Source: Candidatus Binatia bacterium (GTDB lineage Bacteria > Eisenbacteria > RBG-16-71-46 > SZUA-252). Taken from it: a DNA stretch of 43,626 bases. This document shows, in pieces, positions 33,567-42,700 of this stretch; the first letter of the stretch is position 1, and the number at the start of each line of letters is the position of its first letter. The translations under genes and the position numbers were made by a program. The stretch spans positions 1 through 43,626 of the forward strand of contig DASQJL010000080.1 in NCBI GenBank assembly GCA_035631035.1, read 5' to 3'. Below the pieces are notes generated by a model that saw nothing but the letters and a program-made list of their open reading frames with translations, was not told where the DNA came from and made no database searches.

Positions 33567-34402
33567 CAAAATTCCCCCCGCGCCGCGCGCACCAGCATCT
33601 CGATTGCGAGCACCACGATCACGCCCGTGAACAGCGTGCGCAGGGTTCGGGTGCGGGCGGCGGCCATCAAGCGCGCCCCCACCAGCGCTCCCGCGAGCAC
33701 GCCGAGCATCACCGGCAGCGCGAGCCCCGGATCGACGTAGCCGCGTCGCAGGTAGATCCCGGCGCTCGCGGCGGCCGTCACCCCGATCATGAAATTGCTC
33801 GTCGCGGTAGAGACCTTGAACGGAAGCCGCATCGCCTGGTCCAGCGCGAGCACCTTGAGCGCTCCCGATCCGATGCCGAGCAGACCCGAGATCGCGCCCG
33901 CCACCATCATGATCGCGAACCCGCCGGGAACGTTCTGCACGGTGTAGGGCCGCTCGCCCCCGGGGGCCGGCCACGTTCCGTTCAGGCGGAGCCTCACGGC
34001 CAGGGGGTGAGGCGGCGCCGCCGATACACGGTCCGGCAGCGGTCGAATCGAACGATAGGCGGAGTAGAGGAGCACGAGCGCAAAGGCGACGGCGAGTGCT
34101 CGCGGCGCGATGAAGCCGGCCGCGTACGCGCCGAGCAGGGCCCCGATCACCGTCGCGATCTCGAGCAGCATCGCCACGCGGATGTTCGTGTAGCCCTCGC
34201 GCACGTAGGCCGCCGCGGCTCCCGAGGAGGTCGCGATCACCGAGACGAGGGCCGCGCCGATGGCGTAGCGGAGATGCACGTGGAAGACGAGGGTGAGGAG
34301 CGGGACGATGACGATCCCGCCGCCCAGACCGGTGAGGGCGCCGAGGAGCCCGGCGCCGAAGGAGCCGGCCGCGATCCAGAGCGTGGAATCGAGGATGGTC
34401 AT
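33566..34402 (-). CDS. TauE/SafE family sulfite/organosulfonate exporter
   Basis: 278 residues, ATG 34402. About eight helices in two related halves. The start GSFGAGLLGALTGLGGGIV and the repeat IMMVAGAISGLLGIGSGALK are the paired Gly-rich family motifs; LLTLVFHVHLRYAIGAALVSV and the ATSNFMIGVTAAAS region agree. Such proteins export sulfite, sulfonates or sulfoacetate. Translationally coupled to DUF1634. No sulfur-metabolism genes are nearby to narrow the substrate. Confidence 0.92.
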   Translation of the reverse strand: MTILDSTLWIAAGSFGAGLLGALTGLGGGIVIVPLLTLVFHVHLRYAIGAALVSVIATSSGAAAAYVREGYTNIRVAMLLEIATVIGALLGAYAAGFIAPRALAVAFALVLLYSAYRSIRPLPDRVSAAPPHPLAVRLRLNGTWPAPGGERPYTVQNVPGGFAIMMVAGAISGLLGIGSGALKVLALDQAMRLPFKVSTATSNFMIGVTAAASAGIYLRRGYVDPGLALPVMLGVLAGALVGARLMAAARTRTLRTLFTGVIVVLAIEMLVRAARGEF

Positions 34403-34447
34403 GGCGCCGGCGATCCTAGCGGATCGGACGCATGCCGGGGACCTCTC

Positions 34448-35770
34448 CTACTGGATGTAGCCGAGCGAACGCAGCCGCTCGCGAAGCTCCTGGTCCACCG
34501 GCGAGGCGATCGGCTGCTCGCCCTCGCGGCGCGCCGAGGCCGCCGTCTCGTAGGTCTTGAGCCCCTTCTCGCGCGAGATCCGCTTCATGACCGCGGGCTT
34601 CAGCGCGTCCTCGATGGGGCGTCCGTCCATGTCGGCCGCGGTGGGCAGCCCGTACAGCGCGAGGATGGTCGGCGTGATGTCGAGCACCGTCGCGCCGGAG
34701 ATCGTCACGCCGGGCTTCACGCCGGGGCCCTGCAGGAAGAGGATCCCATCCAGCTTGTGCGCCATGACCCCCTTGCCGCCGCCCATGAAGCCGTGGTCGG
34801 AGGTGACGATCACGTTCGTCGAGGGATCGGCCTCCTTCAGGAGACCCCCGATGAGGCGGTCGGTGAACACGTAGTAGTTGGGGATCAGGTTCTTCATCCA
34901 CTGGTATTCGGCGTCGCTGAGCGGCGGCGAGAAGGTGCCCGGCATGTCCATGTCCCAGTAGCGGTGCGAGACCTCGTCGGTGCCGCGCAGATAGACGGTC
35001 ATGAAGTCGGGGTGGTTCTTGCGGTAGAGCTCGAGGCCCACGCGATAGAAGGTCATGTCGGCGGCATAGATCCACTTGAGGTCGTGGACCAGCTGCTCCT
35101 GGCGCGGCGTGACCTTGGTGGTGTCGAACGCCGGGACGAACTGGAAAAGCTCGGCCCACGAGACGCTCTCCGGGGAGCGGCGCAGCTGCTTGGTGAGCGC
35201 GTCGAGATCGGCGGGGTAGGTCCGGCGCGAATCGCGCGAGGGCCACGAGCCGTCGTCGTACTGCACGTAGTCGCTGATCACGAAGCCGTTCACCGGCTGC
35301 GCGGGCCACGTCGTCCACCAGCCCACGACCCCCACTCTCTTGCCCAGCGAGCCGAGGATGTCCCAGACCGGCCGCGCCTTCCAGAGGTTCGACGTGGTGG
35401 GGGATTCCCCTTCGGCGCCCGTGCGGGCCCGCGAGCGCTCCCCGCGCTTCACGAAGAAGTCGGAGATGCCGTGCTTGCTCGGCACCTTGCCCGTGGCGAT
35501 GCTCGCCCAGATGATCGGGCTCTTGGTCAGCGGCTCGAGCGACCGGATCCGCCCCGAGGCCCCCTTGTCCCGCAGTCTCGCGAAGTTCGGCACCTTCTGC
35601 CGGTCGAGGAGCGGCCCCAGGACGTCCCACTCGCCGGCATCCACGCCGATGACCAGAACCTTGGGCGGCTTCTCGCTCGCGCGGGCGCAGGTCCAGACGC
35701 CTCCCGCCAGGACGAGGCCGATCGCGAGCGCCAGCGCGAGGCGGGCGTAGAAGCGGAGAGACGGGTTCAC
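34448..35770 (-). CDS. Exported type I phosphodiesterase / alkaline-phosphatase-superfamily protein
   Basis: 440 residues; GTG 35770 has AAGGAG 5 nt upstream. Signal or anchor (LALALAIGLVLAGGVWTCA). Alkaline phosphatase superfamily metal sites: IGVDAGEWD (Asp pair), LEPLTKSPIIWASIATGK (Thr nucleophile region), RGTDEVSHRYW (Asp and His), VTSDHGFMGGG (Asp-His), and a late His (GVMAHK). MPNFARL-like VPNFARL and DITPTILALYGLP are typical of the nucleotide pyrophosphatase/phosphodiesterase branch. It should hydrolyse a phosphodiester or pyrophosphate outside the cytoplasm; substrate not known. C-terminal LRERLRSLGYIQ is a common ending in this bacterial group. Confidence 0.9.
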   Translation of the reverse strand: MNPSLRFYARLALALAIGLVLAGGVWTCARASEKPPKVLVIGVDAGEWDVLGPLLDRQKVPNFARLRDKGASGRIRSLEPLTKSPIIWASIATGKVPSKHGISDFFVKRGERSRARTGAEGESPTTSNLWKARPVWDILGSLGKRVGVVGWWTTWPAQPVNGFVISDYVQYDDGSWPSRDSRRTYPADLDALTKQLRRSPESVSWAELFQFVPAFDTTKVTPRQEQLVHDLKWIYAADMTFYRVGLELYRKNHPDFMTVYLRGTDEVSHRYWDMDMPGTFSPPLSDAEYQWMKNLIPNYYVFTDRLIGGLLKEADPSTNVIVTSDHGFMGGGKGVMAHKLDGILFLQGPGVKPGVTISGATVLDITPTILALYGLPTAADMDGRPIEDALKPAVMKRISREKGLKTYETAASARREGEQPIASPVDQELRERLRSLGYIQ

Positions 35771-35873
35771 GGAAGCTCCTTGGAGATGGGCGAACGCCGG
35801 GCCAATCCGGTGACGGTATCAGGCATGGTGGCCCCGTGCCAGTGACACCCGGACCGGCAGGCTGCGGTTCCCA

Positions 35874-35902
35874 TTGACTTTGGCCGCCCGCTCCCGTAGC
35901 TT
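35874..35902 (+). promoter_or_regulatory. Predicted promoter of tRNA-Lys
   Basis: TTGACT (35874-35879) and TAGCTT (35897-35902) are 17 nt apart; start near 35909, 18 nt before the tRNA. Same TTGACT box as the promoters at 29604 and 39697. Confidence 0.5.
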
Positions 35903-35926
35903 GGTGCGTCCGCCTGTCTTACGTGC

Positions 35927-36002
<76 letters not shown>

Positions 36003-36056
36003 TCCCGCATGCTGCCCTCACGGCACGCTCACCAGCTCGCCTGTGACGGTCGATGC

Positions 36057-36485
36057 TCAACGAAGTGTCTGGCGCACGGGACCGTTGGGATCAAACGTGG
36101 CAAGAGGATCGGCGTGGCGATGGACGATTTTCCAGTCGTCGTCTTCGCGACGAAACGTCGTCGTCACGCGCAAAACAAAGGGTTCCACCTGCTCTCCGCC
36201 GCCGACCCGGGCCTTCCAATACTCGATCTCCAGGATGGTTGCCAGATCGGCGGTTTCATACGCTGCGATGGTCTCGATCCGGGTCACGGTCCCATCCCTG
36301 AAGCGAGATGAGGCGTAGTCAAGCGCTTCGCCGACTTGAGTCCATCCGCGTGCGACCGGACCGAATGGATTCGCAAGCGTGATGTCGTTTCGATGCGAGC
36401 AGAGCGACTTGAAGGCTTGTCCCTCTCCCTGCGCGAATTTGTCCAACGCCCCGTGGGACTGCTCGACGACTTGGCGCAAGTCCAC
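36057..36485 (-). CDS. NTF2/SnoaL-like protein (YybH type)
   Basis: 142 residues from GTG 36485, with AGGAG 7 nt upstream. Cone-like NTF2 fold: LRQVVEQSHGALDKFAQGE in helix 1, ITLANPFGPVARGWTQVGEAL, FRDGTVTRIETIAAYET, LATILEIEYWKARVGG, and the closing FVLRVTTTFRREDDDWKIVHRHADP. The last motif is the hallmark of SnoaL-like/YybH proteins. They may bind small ligands or be polyketide cyclases or steroid isomerases; role here unknown. It lies between the tRNA-Lys 3' end and the first tRNA-like remnant, which overlaps its upstream region. Confidence 0.85.
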   Translation of the reverse strand: MDLRQVVEQSHGALDKFAQGEGQAFKSLCSHRNDITLANPFGPVARGWTQVGEALDYASSRFRDGTVTRIETIAAYETADLATILEIEYWKARVGGGEQVEPFVLRVTTTFRREDDDWKIVHRHADPLATFDPNGPVRQTLR

Positions 36486-36503
36486 GTCATATCTCCTGAT
36501 TCT

Positions 36504-36520
36504 TAGGTCCGATTCCTAGG
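36504..36520 (+). repeat. tRNA-Lys T-arm remnant (att-like), copy 1
   Basis: TAGGTCCGATTCCTAGG matches tRNA-Lys 35976-35992 at 16 of 17 bases, same strand. Lies between the NTF2-like and kinase genes. The acceptor stem is not preserved here. Confidence 0.45.
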
Positions 36521-36558
36521 GTACCCTGCTCGTCACACTCGTGCGCAGGCACTGACCG

Positions 36559-36574
36559 CCAGGAGACATCCTGG
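36559..36574. promoter_or_regulatory. Inverted repeat upstream of the kinase gene
   Basis: CCAGGA-GACA-TCCTGG, a perfect 6-4-6 repeat 25 nt before the ATG at 36599. CTGACC (36552-36557) and AATATC (36575-36580) are 17 nt apart around it and may be a weak promoter, which would place the repeat in the spacer as an operator. Confidence 0.35.
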
Positions 36575-36598
36575 AATATCGCCCGAGGTAGGCACAAC

Positions 36599-39500
36599 AT
36601 GGAATCGATCCAGCCCGGGCAACAATTGGGTCACTACCGCATCGTGAGCCGCCTCGGGGCCGGCGGGATGGGCGAGGTATTTCGCGCCGAGGACCTCCGG
36701 CTGGAGCGGTCGGTCGCGATCAAGCTCCTTCCGCCCGCACTGGCGCGGGACGCCGAAGCCGTCGAGCGGCTCACGCGGGAAGCCCGGGCCGCATCCTCCC
36801 TCCATCACGCCGGCATCGTCGCGATCTTCGCGATCGAAGAGGCCGACGGCGTTCCCTACATCGTGATGGAGCTCGTGGAAGGGGAGACGCTCCACCAAAG
36901 GATCCAGCGGGGCGCTCTCGACGCCCCCGAGCTGGTCTCGATCGGCGCGCAGATCGCGGACGCGGTCGGGGCCGCGCACAAGGTGGGCCTGATCCACCGG
37001 GATATCAAACCCTCGAACGTTCTCCTGACGGGCGACGGCAGGGCCAAGCTGGCCGATTTCGGCATCGCCAAGCGACTCGTTGCCCCAAACGCGGATCCGA
37101 TGGCGACGGCGGCGCTCTCCCTCACCGCGACCGGGGCGCTCGTGGGGACCTTCCTGTACATGTCGCCCGAGCAGTCGCGGGGCGAGACGCTGGACACGCG
37201 CTCGGACATCTTCTCCCTCGGGGTCGTGCTCTACGAGGCCGCGACGGGCCGTCTTCCCTTCGAGGGACCGACCGCCCTCTCGGTCCTGCACGAGATCGCT
37301 CTCGTGGAGCCTCCGGCGCCTTCGCGGATCCGCCCGGGACTCCAGAGAAGGCTCGACCACGTGCTCCTACGGGCCATGGCCAAGGATCGGGAGCGGCGCT
37401 ACGCGACGGCCGAAGAGCTGGCGGGGGCGCTTCGGGAGACGTTGTCCGAGGAAGCCGAGACGATGGTGACCCGGCCCGACGCCATGGAGGCGCGGTCCGC
37501 GGCGATCCCGAACAACCTGCCGCCCGCCCTCACGAGCTTCGTGGGAAGACGGGACGAGATGGAGGAAGTCGGCCGCCACCTACGTTCCACCCGCCTCGTC
37601 ACGCTCACGGGAGCGGGAGGCTGCGGGAAGTCACGACTTTCGATCCAGATCGCGCAAAACCTCCTTCAGAGCTTTCCCGACGGCGCGTGGCTCGTCGAGC
37701 TCGCTCCCCTCTCGGATCCCTCGCTCGTGCTGCAAGGCGTCGCGGGCGTCTTCGGCATCCGGGAGATTCCGGGCCGTCCCCTTCTTCAGACCTTGAGCGA
37801 GTCCCTCTCCGGCCGCGCGTTTCTTCTGATTCTCGACAACTGCGAGCACCTGATCCCGGGGTGCTTCGAGATCGCGCGGGTCCTCGTCGGAGCCTGCCCC
37901 AACGGGCGGATGCTCGCGACCAGCCGCATGCCCCTGGGCGTTCCGGGCGAGGTCGTATGGCGGGTGCCGCCCCTTCGCATCCCGGCTGCCTCGGCAGGCG
38001 CTCCGCGAAAGAGGAATGAGGTCGGCGCGTACGAGTCGGTGCGGCTCTTCGTCGAGCGCGCCTCCACGGTGATGCCTTCGTTCGCCCTGACCGACGAGAA
38101 TGCCGAACCGATCGCGCAGATCTGTTCCCGGCTCGACGGAATTCCCCTGGCCATCGAGCTCGCCGCGGCCCGCATCAAGGTCCTTCCCGCCGGGCAGATC
38201 CTGGCGCGGCTCGAATCGCGCTTCCGTCTGCTCACGGGGGGAAGCCTGACCGCGCTTCCGCACCAGCAGACGCTGCGCGCCGCCGTGGACTGGAGCTACG
38301 ACCTTCTGACCGATCCGGAGCGGTCGCTCTTCCAGAGGCTGAGCGTCTTCGCGGGCGGCGCGACGCTCGAGGCGGTGGAATCGGTCTGCTCGGGAGAAGG
38401 GATTTCGGAAGATCTCGTCCTCGATCTCATGACCCAGCTCGTCGACCGCTCGCTCGTGATTCCGGAAGAGGGGGCCGGGGGCACGGCGCGCTACCGTCTC
38501 CTCGAGACCTTGCGGGAATACGGAAAGGAGCGCCTGGCCGCCGCGGGCTCGGACGCCGCGTACCGGGAACGGCACGGCGCCTATTTCCTTCGCTTTGCCG
38601 AGGCGGCAAGCCCGGAGCTCATGGGCCCCGCGCAGCGGGCGTGGCTCGACCGCCTCGAAGAGGAGCATGACAACTTCCGCCACGCGCTTGCCTGGGCCGC
38701 GGCGAGCGGGTCGGGCGAGACCGCGCTCCGGCTCGCCTCGGCCCTCGATCGGTTCTGGTGGATGCACGGCCATTGGAACGAGGGGCGAAGACAGCTCGAG
38801 CAGATCCTGTCGTCTCCGGCAGGATCGGTTCGATCGGAGGCGCGCGCCGAAGCGCTGCAGGGCGCGGCCGTGCTCGCGCGACGACAAGGCGCGCAGGCGA
38901 TCGCCGAGCGCTATCTGAACGAGAGCCTGGCGATTCGTCGCGAGCTCGGCAATCCCCGCGGCATCGCCTCGACCCTGCAGGCGCTGGGAAGCCTCGCGCA
39001 CGACCGTGGCCACGGCGAGCGGGCGCAGGCTCTGTATGAAGAGAGCCTGGGCATGTTCCGCGAGCTCAAGGACCGCCGGTCCGAGGCCGGAGTCCTCCAC
39101 AATCTGGGCAACGAGGCGCAGGCACAGGGCCGCTATGACGCCGCCGCGGCCCTGTTCCAGGAGGCGCTCGAGATCAACCGCGAGATCGGCAACACGGTCT
39201 GGGAAGCGATGGCGCTGAACGGCCTGGGGAGCGTGGCGCGCGACCGGGGAGAGCTGCGTGAGGCGCGAGCCTTCCACGAGCAGGCGCTGGCGCTCCAGCA
39301 GCAGCTCGGGGACCGGAGGGGGATCGCCTACACGTCGGGGGAGCTCGGAAGCATCGCGTGCTCGCTCGGATCGCTCGAAGAGGGACGATCGCTCCTGGAG
39401 CAGAATCTCCGCATCGTGCGCGATCTGGGGGACAGCGTTTGGGTGGCGGACTCTCTGGAGCGATTCGCCGTCCTGGCCGCGGTGCGGGGGCACGCGGAGC

Positions 39501-39700
39501 GCGCGCTGCGCCTCGCGGGCGCGGCGGCCGCGCTCCGCGACGCGATCGGCGTTCCCCTGACCGAGAGCGAGCGCGCGAAGCTGGACCGCGACCTGATTCC
39601 TGCCCGAGACGGGCTGGGCGAGAAGGAAGCCGGTGAGGGGTTCGACAGAGGTAGGCGCCTGTCAGTGGAAGCTGCGTTTTTATACGCACTTAGCGATTGA
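36599..39700 (+). CDS. Ser/Thr protein kinase fused to STAND (NB-ARC-like) ATPase and TPR repeats
   Basis: 1033 residues. Residues 12-280 are a complete Hanks-type kinase: GAGGMG (20-25), catalytic Lys42, HRDIKPSN (133-140), DFG (153-155) and SPE (189-191). After a linker comes FVGRRDEM and a STAND ATPase: P-loop GAGGCGKS (338-345), Walker B LLILD (409-413) and ATSR (440-443). A winged-helix-like region (LRAAVDWSYDLLTDPERSLF) follows, then from about 740 a run of TPRs such as AQALYEESLGMFRELKDRRS and AFHEQALALQQQLGDRRG. It has no SARP DNA-binding domain. It should sense a signal through the TPRs and phosphorylate unknown targets; partners are not evident. Confidence 0.93.
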   Translation: MESIQPGQQLGHYRIVSRLGAGGMGEVFRAEDLRLERSVAIKLLPPALARDAEAVERLTREARAASSLHHAGIVAIFAIEEADGVPYIVMELVEGETLHQRIQRGALDAPELVSIGAQIADAVGAAHKVGLIHRDIKPSNVLLTGDGRAKLADFGIAKRLVAPNADPMATAALSLTATGALVGTFLYMSPEQSRGETLDTRSDIFSLGVVLYEAATGRLPFEGPTALSVLHEIALVEPPAPSRIRPGLQRRLDHVLLRAMAKDRERRYATAEELAGALRETLSEEAETMVTRPDAMEARSAAIPNNLPPALTSFVGRRDEMEEVGRHLRSTRLVTLTGAGGCGKSRLSIQIAQNLLQSFPDGAWLVELAPLSDPSLVLQGVAGVFGIREIPGRPLLQTLSESLSGRAFLLILDNCEHLIPGCFEIARVLVGACPNGRMLATSRMPLGVPGEVVWRVPPLRIPAASAGAPRKRNEVGAYESVRLFVERASTVMPSFALTDENAEPIAQICSRLDGIPLAIELAAARIKVLPAGQILARLESRFRLLTGGSLTALPHQQTLRAAVDWSYDLLTDPERSLFQRLSVFAGGATLEAVESVCSGEGISEDLVLDLMTQLVDRSLVIPEEGAGGTARYRLLETLREYGKERLAAAGSDAAYRERHGAYFLRFAEAASPELMGPAQRAWLDRLEEEHDNFRHALAWAAASGSGETALRLASALDRFWWMHGHWNEGRRQLEQILSSPAGSVRSEARAEALQGAAVLARRQGAQAIAERYLNESLAIRRELGNPRGIASTLQALGSLAHDRGHGERAQALYEESLGMFRELKDRRSEAGVLHNLGNEAQAQGRYDAAAALFQEALEINREIGNTVWEAMALNGLGSVARDRGELREARAFHEQALALQQQLGDRRGIAYTSGELGSIACSLGSLEEGRSLLEQNLRIVRDLGDSVWVADSLERFAVLAAVRGHAERALRLAGAAAALRDAIGVPLTESERAKLDRDLIPARDGLGEKEAGEGFDRGRRLSVEAAFLYALSD

Positions 39701-39725
39701 CTTGCGCCGTCGTCGGTGCTAGGAT
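39697..39725 (+). promoter_or_regulatory. Predicted promoter of the 1254-residue secreted protein
   Basis: TTGACT (39697-39702) overlaps the kinase stop codon (39698-39700) and TAGGAT (39720-39725) follows after 17 nt. A start near 39732 rules out the ATG at 39726 and supports the GTG at 39762 as the start codon. Confidence 0.6.
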
Positions 39726-39761
39726 ATGTCAATCCGTCATGGGGCGCGCGGGGGAGGATCC

Positions 39762-42700
39762 GTGCGCACTGGCGGAAGCGGTATTCCTGATGGGCCCCGT
39801 CGTGGGCCGTTCTTTCCCGTAGCAAAACCAGCCCTGGCCTTGCGCCGATCGACCGCTTTGCCGCTTTGCGCGGTCCTGATCACCGGTTTCCTGCTTCTGG
39901 CGCTGCCGCTTCCGGGAGCGGCCAGGGAGCAAGAGACGAAGGGCGGGGCCGTCACCACCGGGACGACCTCGGGCGCGACACTTCTCGCGCCTCCCAGGGC
40001 GCTCCTCTCGGGAACGCTTCTCAAGCGATCCGCCACCACGACCTCGTGGTTCCTGTATCCAGGCGCGTGCGCCGACCGGGCATCCAACACGTGGTCTCCG
40101 CGCACCAGTCCCGTCGCGGACTCGTTGAACTCCTACTCGGCCGGCACCACAGGTCCCTACACGGCGCAGGATCAATCGCTGAAGGAGATCCTCTGGCACA
40201 AGGTGACGACCTCGGTTCCGGCGGGCGAGCGGCCGGCCGCCGGCGCCGGCGGCCCCATCTTCGGGACCGCCGCCCTCTGGGCCGGCAAGTACGAGGCGAA
40301 CTGGGTCGTGAAGGTCGGCTATCCCAACGTCACCTACCAGCTCCTCTACATCGACACCGGCGCGCACGCCGGCAACTACACGATGACGTTCCAACAATAC
40401 CAGTCGTGCGAGCAGAACTACGACTTCGTGTACTTGATCGGCGGCGGGAACAACGACGTGGATCCGATCGGCAACTCGCGTCCGAAGCTGGACGACCTGG
40501 TCGCGACCGGGACCGACGGCAACTCTCGTCTGCTCGTCACGTGGACCGGCTCGATCAGCCCCTCGACCCCGGGCGCGCTTTCACTCAACGGCGTCGCGGG
40601 CGGCGTGACGGTGACGGGTTCCGGTTCGGGCCAGCCCGCGGTGACCGCGGTTTCGGTCTCCATGGCGCAGGCTGATCGCGCGGTCTATCTCCTGTTCACG
40701 AGCGAAGAGCGGATGTCCTCGGAGGACGGGCTCTGGCCTTACGGAAACGGCGTCGTGCTCGATGACCTGGCCACGAGCGACAACGGATCGATCTTCGCCG
40801 ACGGCACGGGGGTCGGCGGTGCGGACCCGGTCGGTTCCGAGGGTCAGACCATCCAGGGCTCGTTCGGTTCAGCCGGCTACATCTCGGGGCGGGTGGTGCC
40901 AGGCGCCGGCACGCTATGGCATCTCGCGACCGGGTCGGCCAAGCCGACCTCCGATTTCTGCTCCCCGGACAAAGCGCTCGGCTCGAATCTCTTCTTCGAG
41001 GCGTCGGACACCGGCACCGGTATAACCAATCCGCGCTCCTTCGCTTCCATCGTGACGTGCACGTTTCCGATTCCGGCCGGGACCGCTTCCGTCACCGCGA
41101 GCTGGCGGGAATACCGGGATCTCCAGCGCGGATCGGGGCTCGTCGCGGTCACGGAGTACCGGGTCTTCGGCGCGGGCGGATGGTCCGACTGGACGAACGC
41201 CCAAGCGGACCTGTCCCTCCGGGTCGGGGGCGATAAGGCGTGGAGCGCGGTCTCGGCGGAGCTCGCGTCTGCCGTCCAGGCGGATTCCGTCCAGCTCCGA
41301 TTCACGCTGCAGTGCGTGCCGCTCCTTGCCAGCGACCTCACCAACTGTTCCTTGGTGCAGTACGGCCTCTTCTACGACGACCTGGGCCTCAGGGTAACGA
41401 CCGGCGTCCCGGCTCCCACGTTCGGTCTGTATCCCGGCACGCTTCCTCAGAGCACGTTCGTGGACGGAACGATGACGGGCTCGAACTGCGCGACGCCGCC
41501 GTGCTGGCCGGGGATCCGCGGCTCCGACGTTCCGGGCTCCGTGGGCAACTCGAACGTGGCTCTGCACGACAACTTCAACACCCCGCTTGGCGACTCGATC
41601 GTGGTCTCTCTCGTGACCGGTCTTCGCAAGAACGGGATGGGCATCAACTGGATGCAGGGCTTCGACCGGACCGTCAGCGAAGGCCTCACGATCGCTCGCA
41701 CGAACGCCTCGTACAACGCGGCGTTCGACCAGCCGCGGGTGATCTACCGCCTGTTCGATCCGACGAACAAGACCTGGAGCCCGTGGGATTCGTCGGCGCT
41801 CGACGCGAACAACGTGTCGATCTCGGCCGGTCCGCCCGCGGACACCGTCGTCATCGACGGCGAGTACCGGATGGACTGGCCGCCGCGCGACAAGGCCGGC
41901 CTGAACCTTCCGGGCGGCTTCACGATCAACGGCGTGGGCGCGTACAACAGCCTCGCGTTCCTGCCGCGCGGCACGCGCCTGCAGTATTACTTCAAGGCCG
42001 TGGACATCAACGGAGGGGTCGTCTATCAGTTCGGATCAGAAGGCGCGGCGAACGAGGTCGAGGATCTGCCGGCGCTGCCGGGTGGCTCCCCGAGGGCTCC
42101 CGACATTCTGGAATTCCGTGTCCTGCCCGGCACCTACGCGCCGGGCGCGGGAGGCACCCTGCTGGCCGGCAGGACGAACACACCCATCCTCAACCTGGAC
42201 GGCGCGTACACCATCTGGTCCAACGGCCTCGATCCCGTGACGCAGGCGTTGCGCGGCCTGGGCGTGCGCGCCGACCGGTATCGTTTCCTCCAGGGGCTGG
42301 ACCAGGGCTCCAACGTCGGCGGGCACGAGCTCACGGGCGCTCCGGACAATCAGCGCCCGAGCCGCGTCTCGAACTACTTCCCGAACATGACCGAGTACTC
42401 CGTTCGCGAGTCGCTCTCCACCTGGTACCGGATCCTGATCCAGTCGAGCCACATCCGCGCCGCCACGCTGGAAGATGAGTCCGACGCTCGGCTCATCGAG
42501 GAGTGGTGGGCGAGCGCGACGCCTGGCACCAACGGCGGCGACCGCTGCATGTTCGTTTCGGGTGACGACTACTTCAACGCGCTGTTGAATACCTCCGGGG
42601 CGGATCCGGCCCCGCGCCGTCATTCGATGGGCAACAACGTGCTCGGGGTGAACTCCGCGACGGGCTCGTGGAACGGTACCTTTGCGGTCCTGTATCCGAC

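Noticed and set aside
39726-39761. ATG 39726 as the start of the 1254-residue protein
   Set aside because: It lies beside the predicted -10 box and lacks a ribosome site; GTG 39762 has GGGGAGG.
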